Below are positions 35,581 through 48,100 of a DNA stretch of 64,000 bases, in pieces. Each line of letters begins with the position of its first letter. Position 1 is the stretch's first letter. The stretch comes from Balaenoptera acutorostrata (Eukaryota; Chordata; Mammalia; Artiodactyla; Balaenopteridae). The notes beneath the pieces are model-generated. The model saw only the letters and a list, made by a program, of their open reading frames with translations, was not told the origin of the DNA and did no database searches. Made by a program: the position numbers and the translations under genes. The stretch covers positions 41,201,036 through 41,265,035 of the forward strand of contig NC_080075.1 of NCBI RefSeq assembly GCF_949987535.1. The letters are read 5' to 3'.

Positions 35581-36379
35581 CAGGCTCCCTAAGAGTCAGT
35601 GGCTATGTTATGCAGGAGAAAATACTGTAAAACTAAGGCACTGTACTAACTGGACAGGCAGTCCTGATTTGGTAGGCAATCACAGGTCCAAAACTTTTAA
35701 GATTCTCTGGTATTTAACCAGTGTATATTTAAATTTCTAACTACCACCTAGTATCAATCAATATCCAACAACCAACTCCAACATCTAAATCAAAGAAAAG
35801 CAGTCACAAGGAAACAAAAGCAAAAATAAACAAATGGGACCTAATTAAACTTGAAAGCTTTTTTGCACAGCAAAGGAAACCACTGACAAAATGAAAAGAC
35901 GATCTATTGAGTGGAAGAAAATATTTGCAAATGATATGATATGACCAATATGGGGTTAATATCCAAAATTATAATATAAACGGCTCATACAATTCGGTAC
36001 CAAAAAAAAAAAGGAACCCGATTAAAAAATGGGCGGAAGACCTGAATAGACGACATTCTTCTTGTGAAAAGATGGTCAACATCGCAAATCATCAGAGAAA
36101 TGCAAATCAAAACCACAATGAGGTATCACCTCACACCTGTCAGAATGGCTAGCATCAAAAAGAACACAAATATTGGCAAGGATGTTGGTGGGAATGTAAA
36201 TTGGTGCAGCCACTGTAGAAGACTACATTGAGGTTTCTCAAAAGACTGAATATAGAACTACCACATGACTCAGCAATTCCATTTCTCCGCATGTATCTGA
36301 AGAAGATGAAAACACTAATTCCAAAAGATACATGCACCCCAATGTTCATAGCAGCATTATTTACATTAGTCAAGATATT

Positions 36380-36706
36380 GGGCTTCCCTGGTGGCACAGT
36401 GCTTAAGAATCCGCCTGCCAAAGCAGGGGACACGGGCTCGAGCCCTGGTCCGGGAAGATCCCACATGCCGCGGAGCATAGAAGCCGGTGCGCTACAACTA
36501 CTGAGTCTGCGCTCTAGAGCCCACGAGCCACAGCTACGGAAGCCCCGAAGCCCGCGCAACTAGAGCCTGTGCTCCGCAACAAAAGAAGCCACCGCAATGG
36601 AAGCCGGCGCACCGCAACGAAGAGTAGCCCCAGCTCCCGCAACTAGAGAAAGCCCGCGTGCAGCAACGAAGACCCAACGTAGCTAAAAATAAATAAATAA
36701 ATGTTA

Positions 36707-36717
<11 letters not shown>
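36380..36717 (+). mobile_element. CHR SINE in L1
   Basis: GGGCTTCCCTGGTGGCACAG to AAATAAATAAATGTTATTAA. The L1 target around AAGATAT reappears after the tail as an expanded AT array. Confidence 0.93.

Positions 36718-36748
<31 letters not shown>
36718..36748 (+). repeat. (AT)n microsatellite
   Basis: About 15 AT units between the SINE tail and the resumed L1 sequence. Confidence 0.95.
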
Positions 36749-36750
<2 letters not shown>

Positions 36751-37162
36751 AAGCAACCTAAGTGTCCATCAACAGATGAATGGATTAAGAAGATGTGGTA
36801 TATACACACAATGGAATACTACCCAGCCATAGGAAGAATGAAATTCTGCCATCTGCAACAACATGCATGGACCTAGAGGATATTACGCTAAACGAAATCA
36901 GTCAGAGAAAGACAAATACTATATGTTATCACTTATATGTGTAATCTAAAAAATAAAACAAATGAATGAATATAACAAGAAAAACAGACTCAGATACAGA
37001 ATTGAAAAAAACTAGTGCTTACCAGTGGAGACAGGGAAGGGGGGGAGAGGCAAAACAGGGATAGGGGATTAAGAGGCAGAAGCTAGGACGTATAAGATAA
37101 ATAAGCTACAAGGATATATGTATTGTACAGCACAGGAAATATAGTCAATATTTTATAACTTT

Positions 37163-37276
37163 TTTTTTTTTGCGCCACACAGCTTGCAGGATCTCAGTTC
37201 CCAGACTAGGGATGTAACCCGTGCCCCCTCAAGTGGAAGCACTGAGTCCTAACCACTGCAACACCTGGGAATTCCC
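37163..37276 (-). mobile_element. CHR SINE, short type
   Basis: TTTTTGCGCCACACAGCTTG to CACCTGGGAATTCCC, inside the L1 3' UTR, 0.7 kb upstream of CCT4. Confidence 0.88.
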
Positions 37277-37896
37277 TATAATAACTTTAAACGGAGTATA
37301 ATCCATGAAAAATTTTAATCACTGAGTTGTACACCGGAGATTAATACAATGTTGTAAATCAACTATACCTCAATTAAAACAAGAAAGGGGGAAAAAGAAG
37401 TCACCCCTGACAACCTCTCTTCCAACTCGCTTTCAAAATATATAAAACTGAATAAAATACATGTCTACCGCCAGTAAAAACCGACTCAGCCCTGCCCCAC
37501 CCACCCAGGAGTGACTCCCGGCGGCTACAACACCTAGCGGACAGGTCCAGCTTGAGTTAACAGAAGGGACCTCAGGGCCAAGGAGGGGGTAGTGCGGAGA
37601 TGAGATGTCCCAGCACCAGCCTTTACAATCGCAGGCGGTCCTTTCTGCCTCCCAGGAGCCCGCCCACCGCGGCCCCCGTCCCCCCGTGCCCCCCGTGCCC
37701 CCCGCCCACTGGGCCGCAGGCCAACAGCTCCCAACAGCCCCAAAATCCGCGGCGCGGCCGGCGCGGCCGCCGCACCCGCCGCATCCGCCGCACCCGCCGC
37801 AACCGGCATGCAGCGGGCAGCCTTCTACGTCACGGCGGCGCCGGGCCTCCAGGCAGGCCCCTTTCCCCGCCTCCTCCTCCCGGCGCCGGTGCTGCT

Positions 37897-37914
37897 TTCT
37901 GGAAGCTTCGAGAA
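37897..37914 (+). promoter_or_regulatory. Heat-shock element (four alternating units)
   Basis: TTCTGGAAGCTTCGAGAA is four alternating TTC/GAA units with the exact two-base spacing bound by HSF trimers. It lies 91 bases before the CCT4 ATG. Control of Cct genes by HSF1/2 is known in mammals; its use at this site is inferred. Confidence 0.75.
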
Positions 37915-38004
37915 GGCGGTGGGCGCTTACTGTTAGTCCCGGGCCAGCCGGAATCCGTGTCCATCCGTCCTTCCAGAGCTCACGCAGACCCGTCCAAGCT
38001 TGCC

Positions 38005-38131
38005 ATGCCGGAGAACGTAGCCCCCCGGAGCGGGCCGCCCACCGGGGTTGCCGGCGGCCGCGGGAAGAGTGCCTATCAGGACCGCGATAAGCCGGCCCAG
38101 ATCCGCTTCAGCAACATCTCCGCGGCCAAAG
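38005..38131 (+). CDS. CCT4: CCT4 exon 1 (codons 1-42)
   Basis: Start codon in context GCCATGC. Encodes the variable N-terminus and the conserved [12 protein letters not shown]. Ends AAAG|GTATCG, phase 1. The frame is also open upstream, but the ATG at 38005 matches the known mammalian start. Confidence 0.97.
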
Positions 38132-41100
38132 GTATCGCTGCCCGGCCTAAGCCGTGGCCCTCCGGGCTTAGCTGTGCATTCTCACTCCCAGTCTTGGATG
38201 GGCATGATTCGTTTTCTGTTCCTTCAGATGATCCCCTGTGGGCCTCCCATAGAATAAGCTCAGTGCAGGGATCCTCTTGTCCTCTGCCCATGATTTCCGA
38301 CCCCGAGTATGGAGGCCTTTGGACTTGCCTCATTCTGCGTCTTAGACGTCCATAATTTTTCATGCCGGGCCGTGCTGCATTCATTCATCCTATTTAAGAA
38401 AAGGGCCGAGGCCCGCATGCAGCGGTCCACTGGTAGAATGTTTGAACAATACTTTTCAGTTTTCTTGTTCTTATTAAAAAACTTCTTTCGGTACAGCGAT
38501 TGAAACGAATTCGGGTAGACTCTCCGCGCCTTAAATTGGGGCGGGGCCCATTGTACTGGGATGTGGGGAACCAACCGACCCATCTTGTTTGAGAATAATT
38601 ATGAGGCTGCCTTGTGCTTTGATGTCCTCTCTGCACGTGCAACGAGCAAATGGAGAACAGTTTGGCCTTTGGTGGAATTTAAGAAGTCCTGGGTTTCAGT
38701 TACGTTACTTCGTGGCTTTGTGACCTTTAACCAAGGTTTCTTATAAAATCGGGGAGGGAAAATTGCCCTTTTTTTAAAAAAGGGAGTTGTGAGGATTAAG
38801 AGAAGTCGGGTTGAGATGGAAGAGTCTGGAAGGAAAAGTGAGAACAAATGCTTAGAGATCTTGCCGTTATGTGTATTGGATACAGTGAGTATTTCATTCT
38901 GGTTAGAGCATAAGGTGCACGAAGAAATGAGAGGTGAGATCGGAAAGGTAAAGGGCCGAATCTGGAAGGGCCTGGTGTCTTGGAAAGGGTTTAAAACAAC
39001 TCGCGCAGCTACAGATTGTTCTTCAGTGTAATGAGATAGTACCTAACTTGGAGGGTTGTTGTGAGGATTAAATGAGAGAGCATATGAAGAGCCAGATATA
39101 TATAAAGTACAGCCTTACAAATATTTGAGGTTATTTGTCTAGGTGACTGAGGGTGTGATGCTGCTGCTGGAAGAAACAGGTGCACTGAAGGGAGGATGGT
39201 GGAAGAAGAAAGAATAGGTTCTCATTTGAGCCTAAATGAGTTGAGGAGGTCAGAATGACCAGATGGGTAAATTTAGGAGTCATTTGGAAGTTCAAGAGAG
39301 AATATTTACCTGGAAATAAAAGTTGGTGGATAGTTATCTAGGGAGCATAGTTGAAGCTTAGATTTATTACATTAGAAACAAGATGTTAGATCAATTCTGG
39401 GGCTGTTGGAGGGGGGGTGGGCAAGAATGCTATATAATATGGTAGATTTTCAACAAACAAGGAGGATACAAGATGGGACGTTTACTTTGGTAGCTTTTGA
39501 AACATCAGTGCACAGAGAATTAAAACTGGACGAGGGAGGTATTCATATAGGAAGAAGAGGCCACCTATTTACCTATAAACATGACCCTTACATCTTAAGT
39601 GAGGAGAGCTCGTGGAACAAAGGGGCACTGGTAGTCTGTCCAAGTCAGGCAAAACCCTACAAACTGGTTGAGAAAAGCTTTTGCCAGATGCATCTTTAGC
39701 GTAATTCATGGAGCCAGTTTTTTATTTTGCGAATAACCAAAAAGCATATTAAGTACCATTGGTTGGTGATATCAAAACCACACACACAAAAGTAGTAGTG
39801 GTCGTTTAGTACTATTCAGCACGAGTCATTTAACAGATAATTGTGTACTACACAGTATGTTAAACTTCAAACACTTTCAGAGAGGTAATCAGTCTAGAAT
39901 TTTTTATTTTTTGCACAATGTGTCTTTCTAGAGTCTTCACATAGATGAATATAAGGGCGCATTCTTAAAATGAATTGGTCTGCTTGTAGAATTGTGGCCA
40001 TGTGGGTCCGCTAAAATCACCTGAAAGGGTAAGGATGGCTGAATAATTAGGAAATGCAGCCCCAAATTATGAAATAATTAAGTAGAATATAATTCTTAAA
40101 CTATACGAAATATTTTCTCTTACCCTCTTTAAGATTATGTATTTTTTTAAATTATTACTATTATTTTTTGTTTTGTATGCGTTGGGTCTTCGTTGCTGCG
40201 CACAGGCTTTTCCGGCTTATCTCTAGTTGCAGCGAGCCAGGGGTACTCTTCATTGCGTTGTGCAGGCTTCTCATCGCAGTGGCTTGTCTTTGTTGCAGAG
40301 CACGGGCTCTAGGCGCACGGGCTTCAGTAGTTGCGGTGAGCAGGCTCTAGGGTGTGCGGGCTTCAGTAGTTGTGGCGTACGGGCTTCAGTAGTTGTGGCG
40401 TACGGGCTTAGTTGCTCCGCGGCATGTGGGATCTTCCTGGACCAGGGATAGAACCAGTTTCCCCTGCATTGGCAGGTGGATTCTTTACCACTGCACCACC
40501 AGGGAAGTCCAGATTATGTGTTGTTTACACAATGAAGGGGAAGCATTATACTAGTTGTGGAGTATACCAAAATAGGGCACTATCTTAGCCCTTTGTATAT
40601 GGGGTGAAATGGTATATGAGAAAGGGGAAGGCGGACTTTCCTGGTAGCGCAGTGGTTAAGAATCCACCTGCCAGTGCAGGGGACACAGGTTCGAGACCTG
40701 GTCTGGGAAGATCCCACATGCTGTGGAGCAACTAAGCCCATGCGCCACAGCTACTGAGCCCGCGCGCCTAGAGCCCATGCTCCACAACAAAGAGAAGCCA
40801 CCACAACAAGAAGCCCGCGCACCACAACAGAGTGTGGCCCCCGCTCGCCACAACTAGAGAAAGCCCACACGCAGCGATGAAAACGCAAAGTAGCCAAAAA
40901 TAAATAAGCCAAAAATAAATAAAATTAAATCTTTTTTAAAAAAAAGGGTGGGGAGATTTAATCGTTTGTCCTGGACCTGTCGCAGTAAAGGGGATCAAGT
41001 ACATCAATTACAATTTCTCTTAGAAAATAATAAGTGGATCAATAAAATAGAAACATGCTCATGGACAAGTAATAAGAAGAACGGAGTGGTAGACTATATG

Positions 41101-42164
41101 TCCAGAGATGGTTAATAACATAGTAATGATGACTAAAGACTATGATTTTAGGGACTTCCCTGATGGTCCAGTGGTTAAGATTCCATGCTCCCACTGCAGG
41201 GAGCGCAGGTTCGATCCCTGCTCGGAGAACTAAGATCCTGCATGCCACACGGCGTGGCCAAAATTTTTTAAATAAATAAAAATTTTTAAAAATACTGTGA
41301 TTTTAGATTTGGTTTTTTAGTTAAGGTTTTGAGGTTTTGTTTTTTTGTGGGGTTTTTGTTTGATTTGGTTTTGGGTTCAAAGAGGGTTTTTGTTACTGTT
41401 TTTTAAACTGTGGTCCATCCATATACCAGCTTCATATTAGTAAACAAAAGTCTTTGCCCTCAGAAATTACAGTATAGTTGGGAGAGACAGGGTAAACAAG
41501 CAAATTATATAGTTGTCCTATTATTGCGGCTTGTTTTAAGGAATGGAGAAAATAATATAGTCCTCATTCAGAGCGCATAACTAGGTTATACCATTTTGAT
41601 ACTTAAAGGAAGATTAGGTGAACCCTCAAAATTTATTCTACAACATGCAGAGTACAAGTGCTATGTATAGTGATTTTAACAACAAAAAATGAAGCGTTGT
41701 ACAATTAAATGAGTAAAATAATCACTCTGTTTCCAGTAGATTATTATTAGACATTGAATTTTCTTTAGTGAACATGGTGAATTGTCCACCATATTCTAAT
41801 AAGAACAAAATGATTATTTGAGGGTAGAAATGCTCTTTAAAGAGTCTTGATTTCTTTTTTTCTTCTGTTTACAGCCGTTGCTGATGCTATTAGAACAAGC
41901 CTTGGACCGAAAGGAATGGATAAAATGGTAAAAGGCTCAATCATTCATTACTTACTGAGTGCTGCTGTTCATACTGCAAGCGCTCTATAGAGGGTTAAGA
42001 TGTGCTGTTAAAAAAGTAAAGTGTTAGAAAGGCTTTGAGAGTTCAGAAAGGGATAGATTACTTTGGGATGAATGGGACCTAACTATAATTCATGTTTTGT
42101 TTATGATAATGATTCTTTATAATATCTTTTCTATCCCTTTTTTGGTGTCTCAGTTCCTTCACTT

Positions 42165-42196
<32 letters not shown>

Positions 42197-45100
42197 ATTT
42201 ATTTATGGCTGTGTTAGGTCTTCGTTTCTGTGCTAGGGCTTTCTCTAGTTGTGGCAAGCGGGGGCCAATCTTCATCGCGGTGCGTGGGCCTTTCACTATC
42301 GCGGCCTCTCTTGTTGCGGAGCACAGGCTCCAGACGCGCAGGCTCAGTAATTGTGGCTCACGGGCCCAGTTGCTCCGCGCACGTGGGATCTTCCCAGACC
42401 AGGTCTCGAACCCGTGTCCCCTGCATTGGCAGGCAGAGTCTCAACCACTGCGCCACCAGGGAAGCCCCTCCTTCACTTTTAAGTAGGAAAAAACCCAGCT
42501 ATTTCATTTGCAAAGCTGGACTATTACTGCGTATTCTTAAATCATTATACCAATGTAAGGGAAAACAGTTTGAAATTAAGCAAACATAAGTTAACTTCTG
42601 TACAAGAAGTGTTAAAATTAGTAGAGCTTTTAGGATTTCACATCAATACTGGATGAAGAAAACAAAATTTTTGAAATATAACTTTCTTTTAAAAAAAACA
42701 AACTTTGTAGATTCAAGATGGAAAAGGTGATGTGACCATTACAAATGATGGTGCTACCATTCTGAAACAAATGCAGGTGTTACATCCAGCAGCCAGAATG
42801 GTAAGTATAATATTTAGGTGGGGTTTTGTGGGTTTTTTTAAGTGTATTGTTTCATATTTGGTAAACAGTTAAATTTTTTTAATTTAATCACATGATATTG
42901 CTTAAAACATGGTGAAAATTTTTCCTTTTTTATGCTAAACAGGCATATTTTTAGGATACGTTGTATGCCTAGCATTATGTTCTCCATTGCAAGTTGTAAT
43001 AAAACATGAATCTCCTTGTCTTTGTTCACAGCAATGTGCCACACATATGAGGAAAGAAGAGAGAAAAACATGAAATTGTACAAATTAGTTCAATGGGTGT
43101 TAACTGAAAGAGAGCAAAATGATTTTAATTGTTTGCAAAATAAATCTTGTGTTTAAACTTGTGCTGACATTTATTTTTAAAAGCAGTTTCTAATTCAGCT
43201 ACAGATCATAATGGTGATTGCAGTGTCAAGTGAGAAGTCACCATATCAGCAAAAACAAATTCCTTAGAAGTTCCTATCTGTTAAAAAGTCTCTTTTAATT
43301 AGTTAAAGATGACTGAAAATGAATCAGATTATGCTTCATGCAGGGTCAGTTTAGATAAACTTGGCCAAGGATTTCAAACTGACAGTATTCTCTCATCTGA
43401 ATGCTGCATTTCATAGCTTCTGAGTCTACAGGGTAACCATAGTTCTTTTAAGTACTGGGAAGAAAAAATTTACAACCCTTAGTCTGAACTGGAAATCATA
43501 ATATAGCTTGTTATAAAGTATGTAAGTAGAATTTTGCATGCCACAACTATATAGGTCGTCATTTTTAAATGAGACCAAGGTGGACAGCGAATCAGAAGTC
43601 AAGTATATTGAATCTTACAGTGTTGATAATAATCAAATTCTATATGTGAACCTCATGGTGAAGGTCATTGATGTTATATTTGAATTAGATGTTACTGGGT
43701 TCTCATAGTTCTCATTGAGCAATTTGACATGTTCTGTTCACTTAGCTGGTGGAGCTATCTAAGGCTCAGGATATAGAAGCGGGAGATGGCACGACATCAG
43801 TGGTCATTATTGCTGGCTCTCTCTTAGATTCCTGTACCAAGCTTCTTCAGAAAGGTGGGTAGGACATAGGACATGCTTTATTACTGAATAAAGGCAAAAA
43901 AATATTAAGTAATACGAGATTTACAATTTAATTTGGAGCAGAATTTTTTAAGCAGGAATTTTTAGATTAAATTTTGCTATATTTACCATATGAATTACAA
44001 ATTTTTTTCTTTTTGCTTCTGGGTTTGGTTTTGGGGGGGTTGGTTGTTCTTGTTTTATTTGTTTTTGTTTTGGCTACGTTTCCTTTTGAATGGAACTTGG
44101 TAAAATTTTGCTTTTCAAAAATGACTGGTTGGTGGTGTACTAAACTTAAGATATAGATGAGAACTGTGATTTAGGAGAGAAAGTATGGGTTCCTGCTTTG
44201 GTAAATAGTGCCTAAATGTCGTAGTGACTCCCCAGTCACTTATTCTAATTATTATGTAGATTTGTAGAGTTTTGAAAAGTGAAAAATTGGTTTTAGTCTT
44301 AAATATCACAGGAGTATGTAATTGATCTATTCCAAATTAAATGGAAATAAATTATTAGACATATTAGTGGTTAAGGTTATTCAAATCAATATTATTTAAG
44401 ATTAATTTAAAATTTATGACTACTTTGAAATTTTAATGAACAGAAATTTTAAGTCATGTCAAATATGAAGTTTATCTGTTACAATTAAATAACTAACCTT
44501 TCACAAATGGCAGGGATTCATCCCACCATCATTTCTGAGTCATTCCAGAAGGCTTTGGAAAAGGGTACTGAAATCTTGACTGACATGTCTCGACCTGTGG
44601 AACTGAGTGACAGAGAAACTTTGTTAAATAGTGCAGCCACTTCATTGAACTCAAAGGTGAGACAAGCACTATGGGATCATTGTAAAATTACAGTTTAAGG
44701 TTCATTAAGAAGCACAGCTGTGATTTTTATCTTTATTTATTTATTTATTTATTTTGCGTTGGGTTGTCATTGATGCGTGCGGGCTTTCTCTAGTTGTGGC
44801 GAGCAGGGGCTGCTCTTCGTTGCGGTGAGCAGGCTTCTCATTACAGTGGTTTCTCTTGTTGAGGAGCGCGGGCTCTAGGTGCGAAGGCTTCAATAGTTGC
44901 AGCACGTGGGCTCAGTTAACCACTGCACCACTAGGGAAGTCCCTACACTGTGATTTTTGATGCTATACAGTTCATAAATGTTAACTCTCAAGAGTGACTA
45001 GGTAGCTAATTTGTGTAACTGAATTAGTTCAAGTAAAATTTATTCCTTCAAGGCTTTCAGGTAAGTTGTAGTATCATCATTTTACAGATGGGAAAAGAGG

Positions 45101-48100
45101 TCTAGTGAAGTTGTGTAACTTATCCAAGACCCACTAATAAGAGGTAGAACTGTGATTTGAACCCAAGATAGGGCTGCCCATCATGGTCCATCTCTTAATA
45201 ATATCTATGCTGCTTTTCTTATCAAACTTAAAGAAGTGATGTTAGTTAAATTTCTTGGGAACTCATGTCACCTGATTTCTGTTATGTTGTGTGTCACACC
45301 CCCACCCCATTCTTTTTCCTTTTCATCAGCATTATTTGTATATTAAGTGGAAAGCTAGATAGTATTAGTGATATTAAGTAATATTATTGATAAATGTCCC
45401 CAGAACTAATATAGACATAATATCATAGTGGTTACAAGCATTGGTCATAGAACCTAGACTGCTTGGGTTTAATGCTGGCTCCACTTAATTAAGCTGTTTC
45501 AGATTTTTCGTCTGAAGGTTGAATGAATATATGAATGTACAGTGCTAAAACCACTGCCTGACATATAATACATGCTCAATAAATGTTAACCATTAGCTAT
45601 TTTTGTCAGCCCCTCAGTAATAGGGGTGCACATATATAACATCTGATCATAAATTCATTTTAGATAGGAAACTTCAGCATAAAATTAATTTGTTCTTTTG
45701 GATTTCCTGTAGAATTACTAGTAATCTAGTCAATCCTGACTACTATATTAATAAAAGAGGAACACAAGCATATGTTTTTAAATGGTGACTGGCAAACCTG
45801 AGTGGAAAAGACAGTTTATATGGAATGTTTTCTCATATGCTCTCCACCCCAGCCAAAAAAATGATTGAGATTACTTCTTGAATATCTTTATCATTAAAGA
45901 ACTAGGACTTTTTGTGTTATAACACTGACTTTATTTTCTTTTTTAATAATTCTAGGTTGTCTCTCAATATTCAAGTCTCCTTTCTCCAATGACTGTAAAT
46001 GCAGTGATGAAAGTGATTGACCCAGCCACAGCTACTAGTGTAGACCTTAGAGATGTTAAAATAGTTAAGAAACTTGGGTAAGCATCTCTAATTATAACTT
46101 TAATAAAAATTAATTTTGAAAGTAAACATAAGCTCTTGCCAAAAATAAATAAGTTAAATGAAAAATACATAGGTGAAAGTCACATACATTTGGTTGTTTT
46201 GTTTTCATGACAACTTGTGTTAATGTGGGAATTTCAAGAATTTGTTTATATTCCCTAATGGTGGCAGGGCAGTGGTGTGATCGGAGAGGTTCAAGAATGG
46301 GGCACTAATAAATGTGAGTGAGGCTGAAGCACATTTTATCAGACTGATGATTTTTAATCTGTTAGCAATCTATTAAACTTGCAGATTTCCGCCCCCTCAT
46401 AACTATCTCCTCGTTTTCTTTTTTCTTAGTGGGACAATTGATGACTGTGAGTTGGTGGAAGGTCTGGTTCTTACTCAAAGGGTGGCAAATTCTGGTATAA
46501 CCAGGGTTGAAAAGGCTAAGATTGGGCTTATTCAGTTCTGCTTATCTGCTCCCAAAACAGATGTAAGTAAAACCAAATGAAATGATTCCTTAGGTGTTTG
46601 ACTTTCTAATAACGAAATTTTTCTTTTTATAAAAATAGAAAATGCTGATACTAGTGATAAAAAGCAAGGATCTAAAAATAGTAAAATTTAGACAAAAGTA
46701 GAAAATGTTGGATGCCACACATGATAAATCTATAATCTCAGTTGGCTATTTATTGAAATTGAGCGTTCACTTCACAAATGAAGACAAATAATGATAGGGA
46801 TATCTATGAAACAATAAAAATAGGTTATGTGAAAGTGATAGTATAAGTGGACTTCCCAGATTCTTTCTAGCTTTCTGAGAACAGAAACCTTCACCCATCC
46901 TTCCCTAGCAAGCAGATCTTTTGTCTTTATGTTTGCACAATGGAACTTTAAAACCAGTTTATTACCCATACTCCAAAAAACACAATTTTTTATTATTCCC
47001 GTATCTATCAGTCGTAAGTACCATCCCCTGAAGGAGTGGTTGATCTTTGTCATCTCATTCAGGTTTGCTCTCATTTTACATTGTGTTGGCATACAAGTTT
47101 CCTGTTGAGTTGTTTGTTTCCCAAATTTTAACCCACATAAAAACGTTGTTTTGTAGGTCTTTGATATAACAATATTTGTCCTTCATAGTTCCTTTCAGCA
47201 TACCAGTTTTTTTTTAACAATCCATAGAGTAAAAAGGATGCAACTGAAATTATTGATATTTCGGTAATATGTAAATTCATATGAAAAGAATTGACATTCA
47301 CGAAATAGGATAATCATTCTTTTGTTTTATGATCACCAAAAATGTACTTGTAAAAAATAAGACAGCAATTTGTATAGATGAAAGTAAAAAACCTGAGTTA
47401 AGTTTTGTGTATATTCCTTTCTCTAAATTTTTTCTGTGCGTGTCTGTATAATTTCTTGTTTGGTATGATTTTGGTTGAATTTATACTATACATAATATTT
47501 TCATTAAAAGTCTCACTTTTTTGCTTAAGGACTCTTAAAATGCAAATTATTAATATGTCCTTTTTCTGAACAGATGGACAATCAAATAGTAGTTTCTGAC
47601 TACGTCCAGATGGACCGAGTGCTACGAGAGGAGAGAGCCTATATTCTAAATTTAGTGAAGCAAATTAAGAAAACAGGATGTAATGTTCTTCTCATACAGA
47701 AGTCTATTCTAAGGTGTGGGGCTATTTATTTTGTTCACCTCTTAATGATAATTGATTTTGGATCCCTTCTAGCAATTTTTAAAGAAACATTTGAGGTGGG
47801 TAAACCACTAGAAATCTGGAATGAATCTGTATTTTAGGGTATTGTATTCTGGTAAATGATCTAAAGTGAGTTCTCTTCGTGTTATGATCATTTAAATGTG
47901 GGATATATTATCCTTCTAAACCAAGATCCTCACTATCAAGTGAAAAGCTAACTTTAGTCTAAAATTAATTAGCTAGCTAAAATTTTAGAGGCATTTATTT
48001 AAAGGTCCATGCATGCAATAGCTTGCCTTGAAATTTTAGAAGTTCTTTTGGGGGAAATGCTGGATAGTCCATGGATTGGAAGAATTCTCCAAAGTTTGAA

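Larger units (their letters stand above)
35800..37382 (+). mobile_element. L1 3' portion carrying two SINEs
   Basis: Starts in the ORF2 C-terminal region (AAACAAATGGGACCTAATTA) and ends CAACTATACCTCAATTAAAA. Interrupted at 36380 and 37163. Confidence 0.88.
24859..37480. other. Intergenic region between divergent COMMD1 and CCT4
   Basis: About 12.6 kb with no supported gene. Apart from the COMMD1 promoter end it is mostly interspersed repeats, listed separately. Confidence 0.75.
37480..38200 (+). promoter_or_regulatory. CCT4: CCT4 CpG-rich promoter and 5' UTR
   Basis: A sharply G+C- and CpG-rich block with many GCC/CGC repeats surrounds exon 1 and continues just into intron 1. No TATA box is visible. 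A CRE-like TACGTCA lies at 37826-37832 and a heat-shock element at 37897-37914. This fits a TATA-less housekeeping chaperonin promoter; the start site itself is not determined. Confidence 0.8.

Noticed and set aside
37534..37809. Minus-strand proline/alanine/glycine-rich frame in the CCT4 promoter
   Set aside because: Compositional artefact of CpG-rich DNA; no homology recognised and low complexity.
47574..47837. A gene starting at [16 protein letters not shown]
   Set aside because: It is CCT4 exon 8 read through its donor; the ATG is an internal codon.
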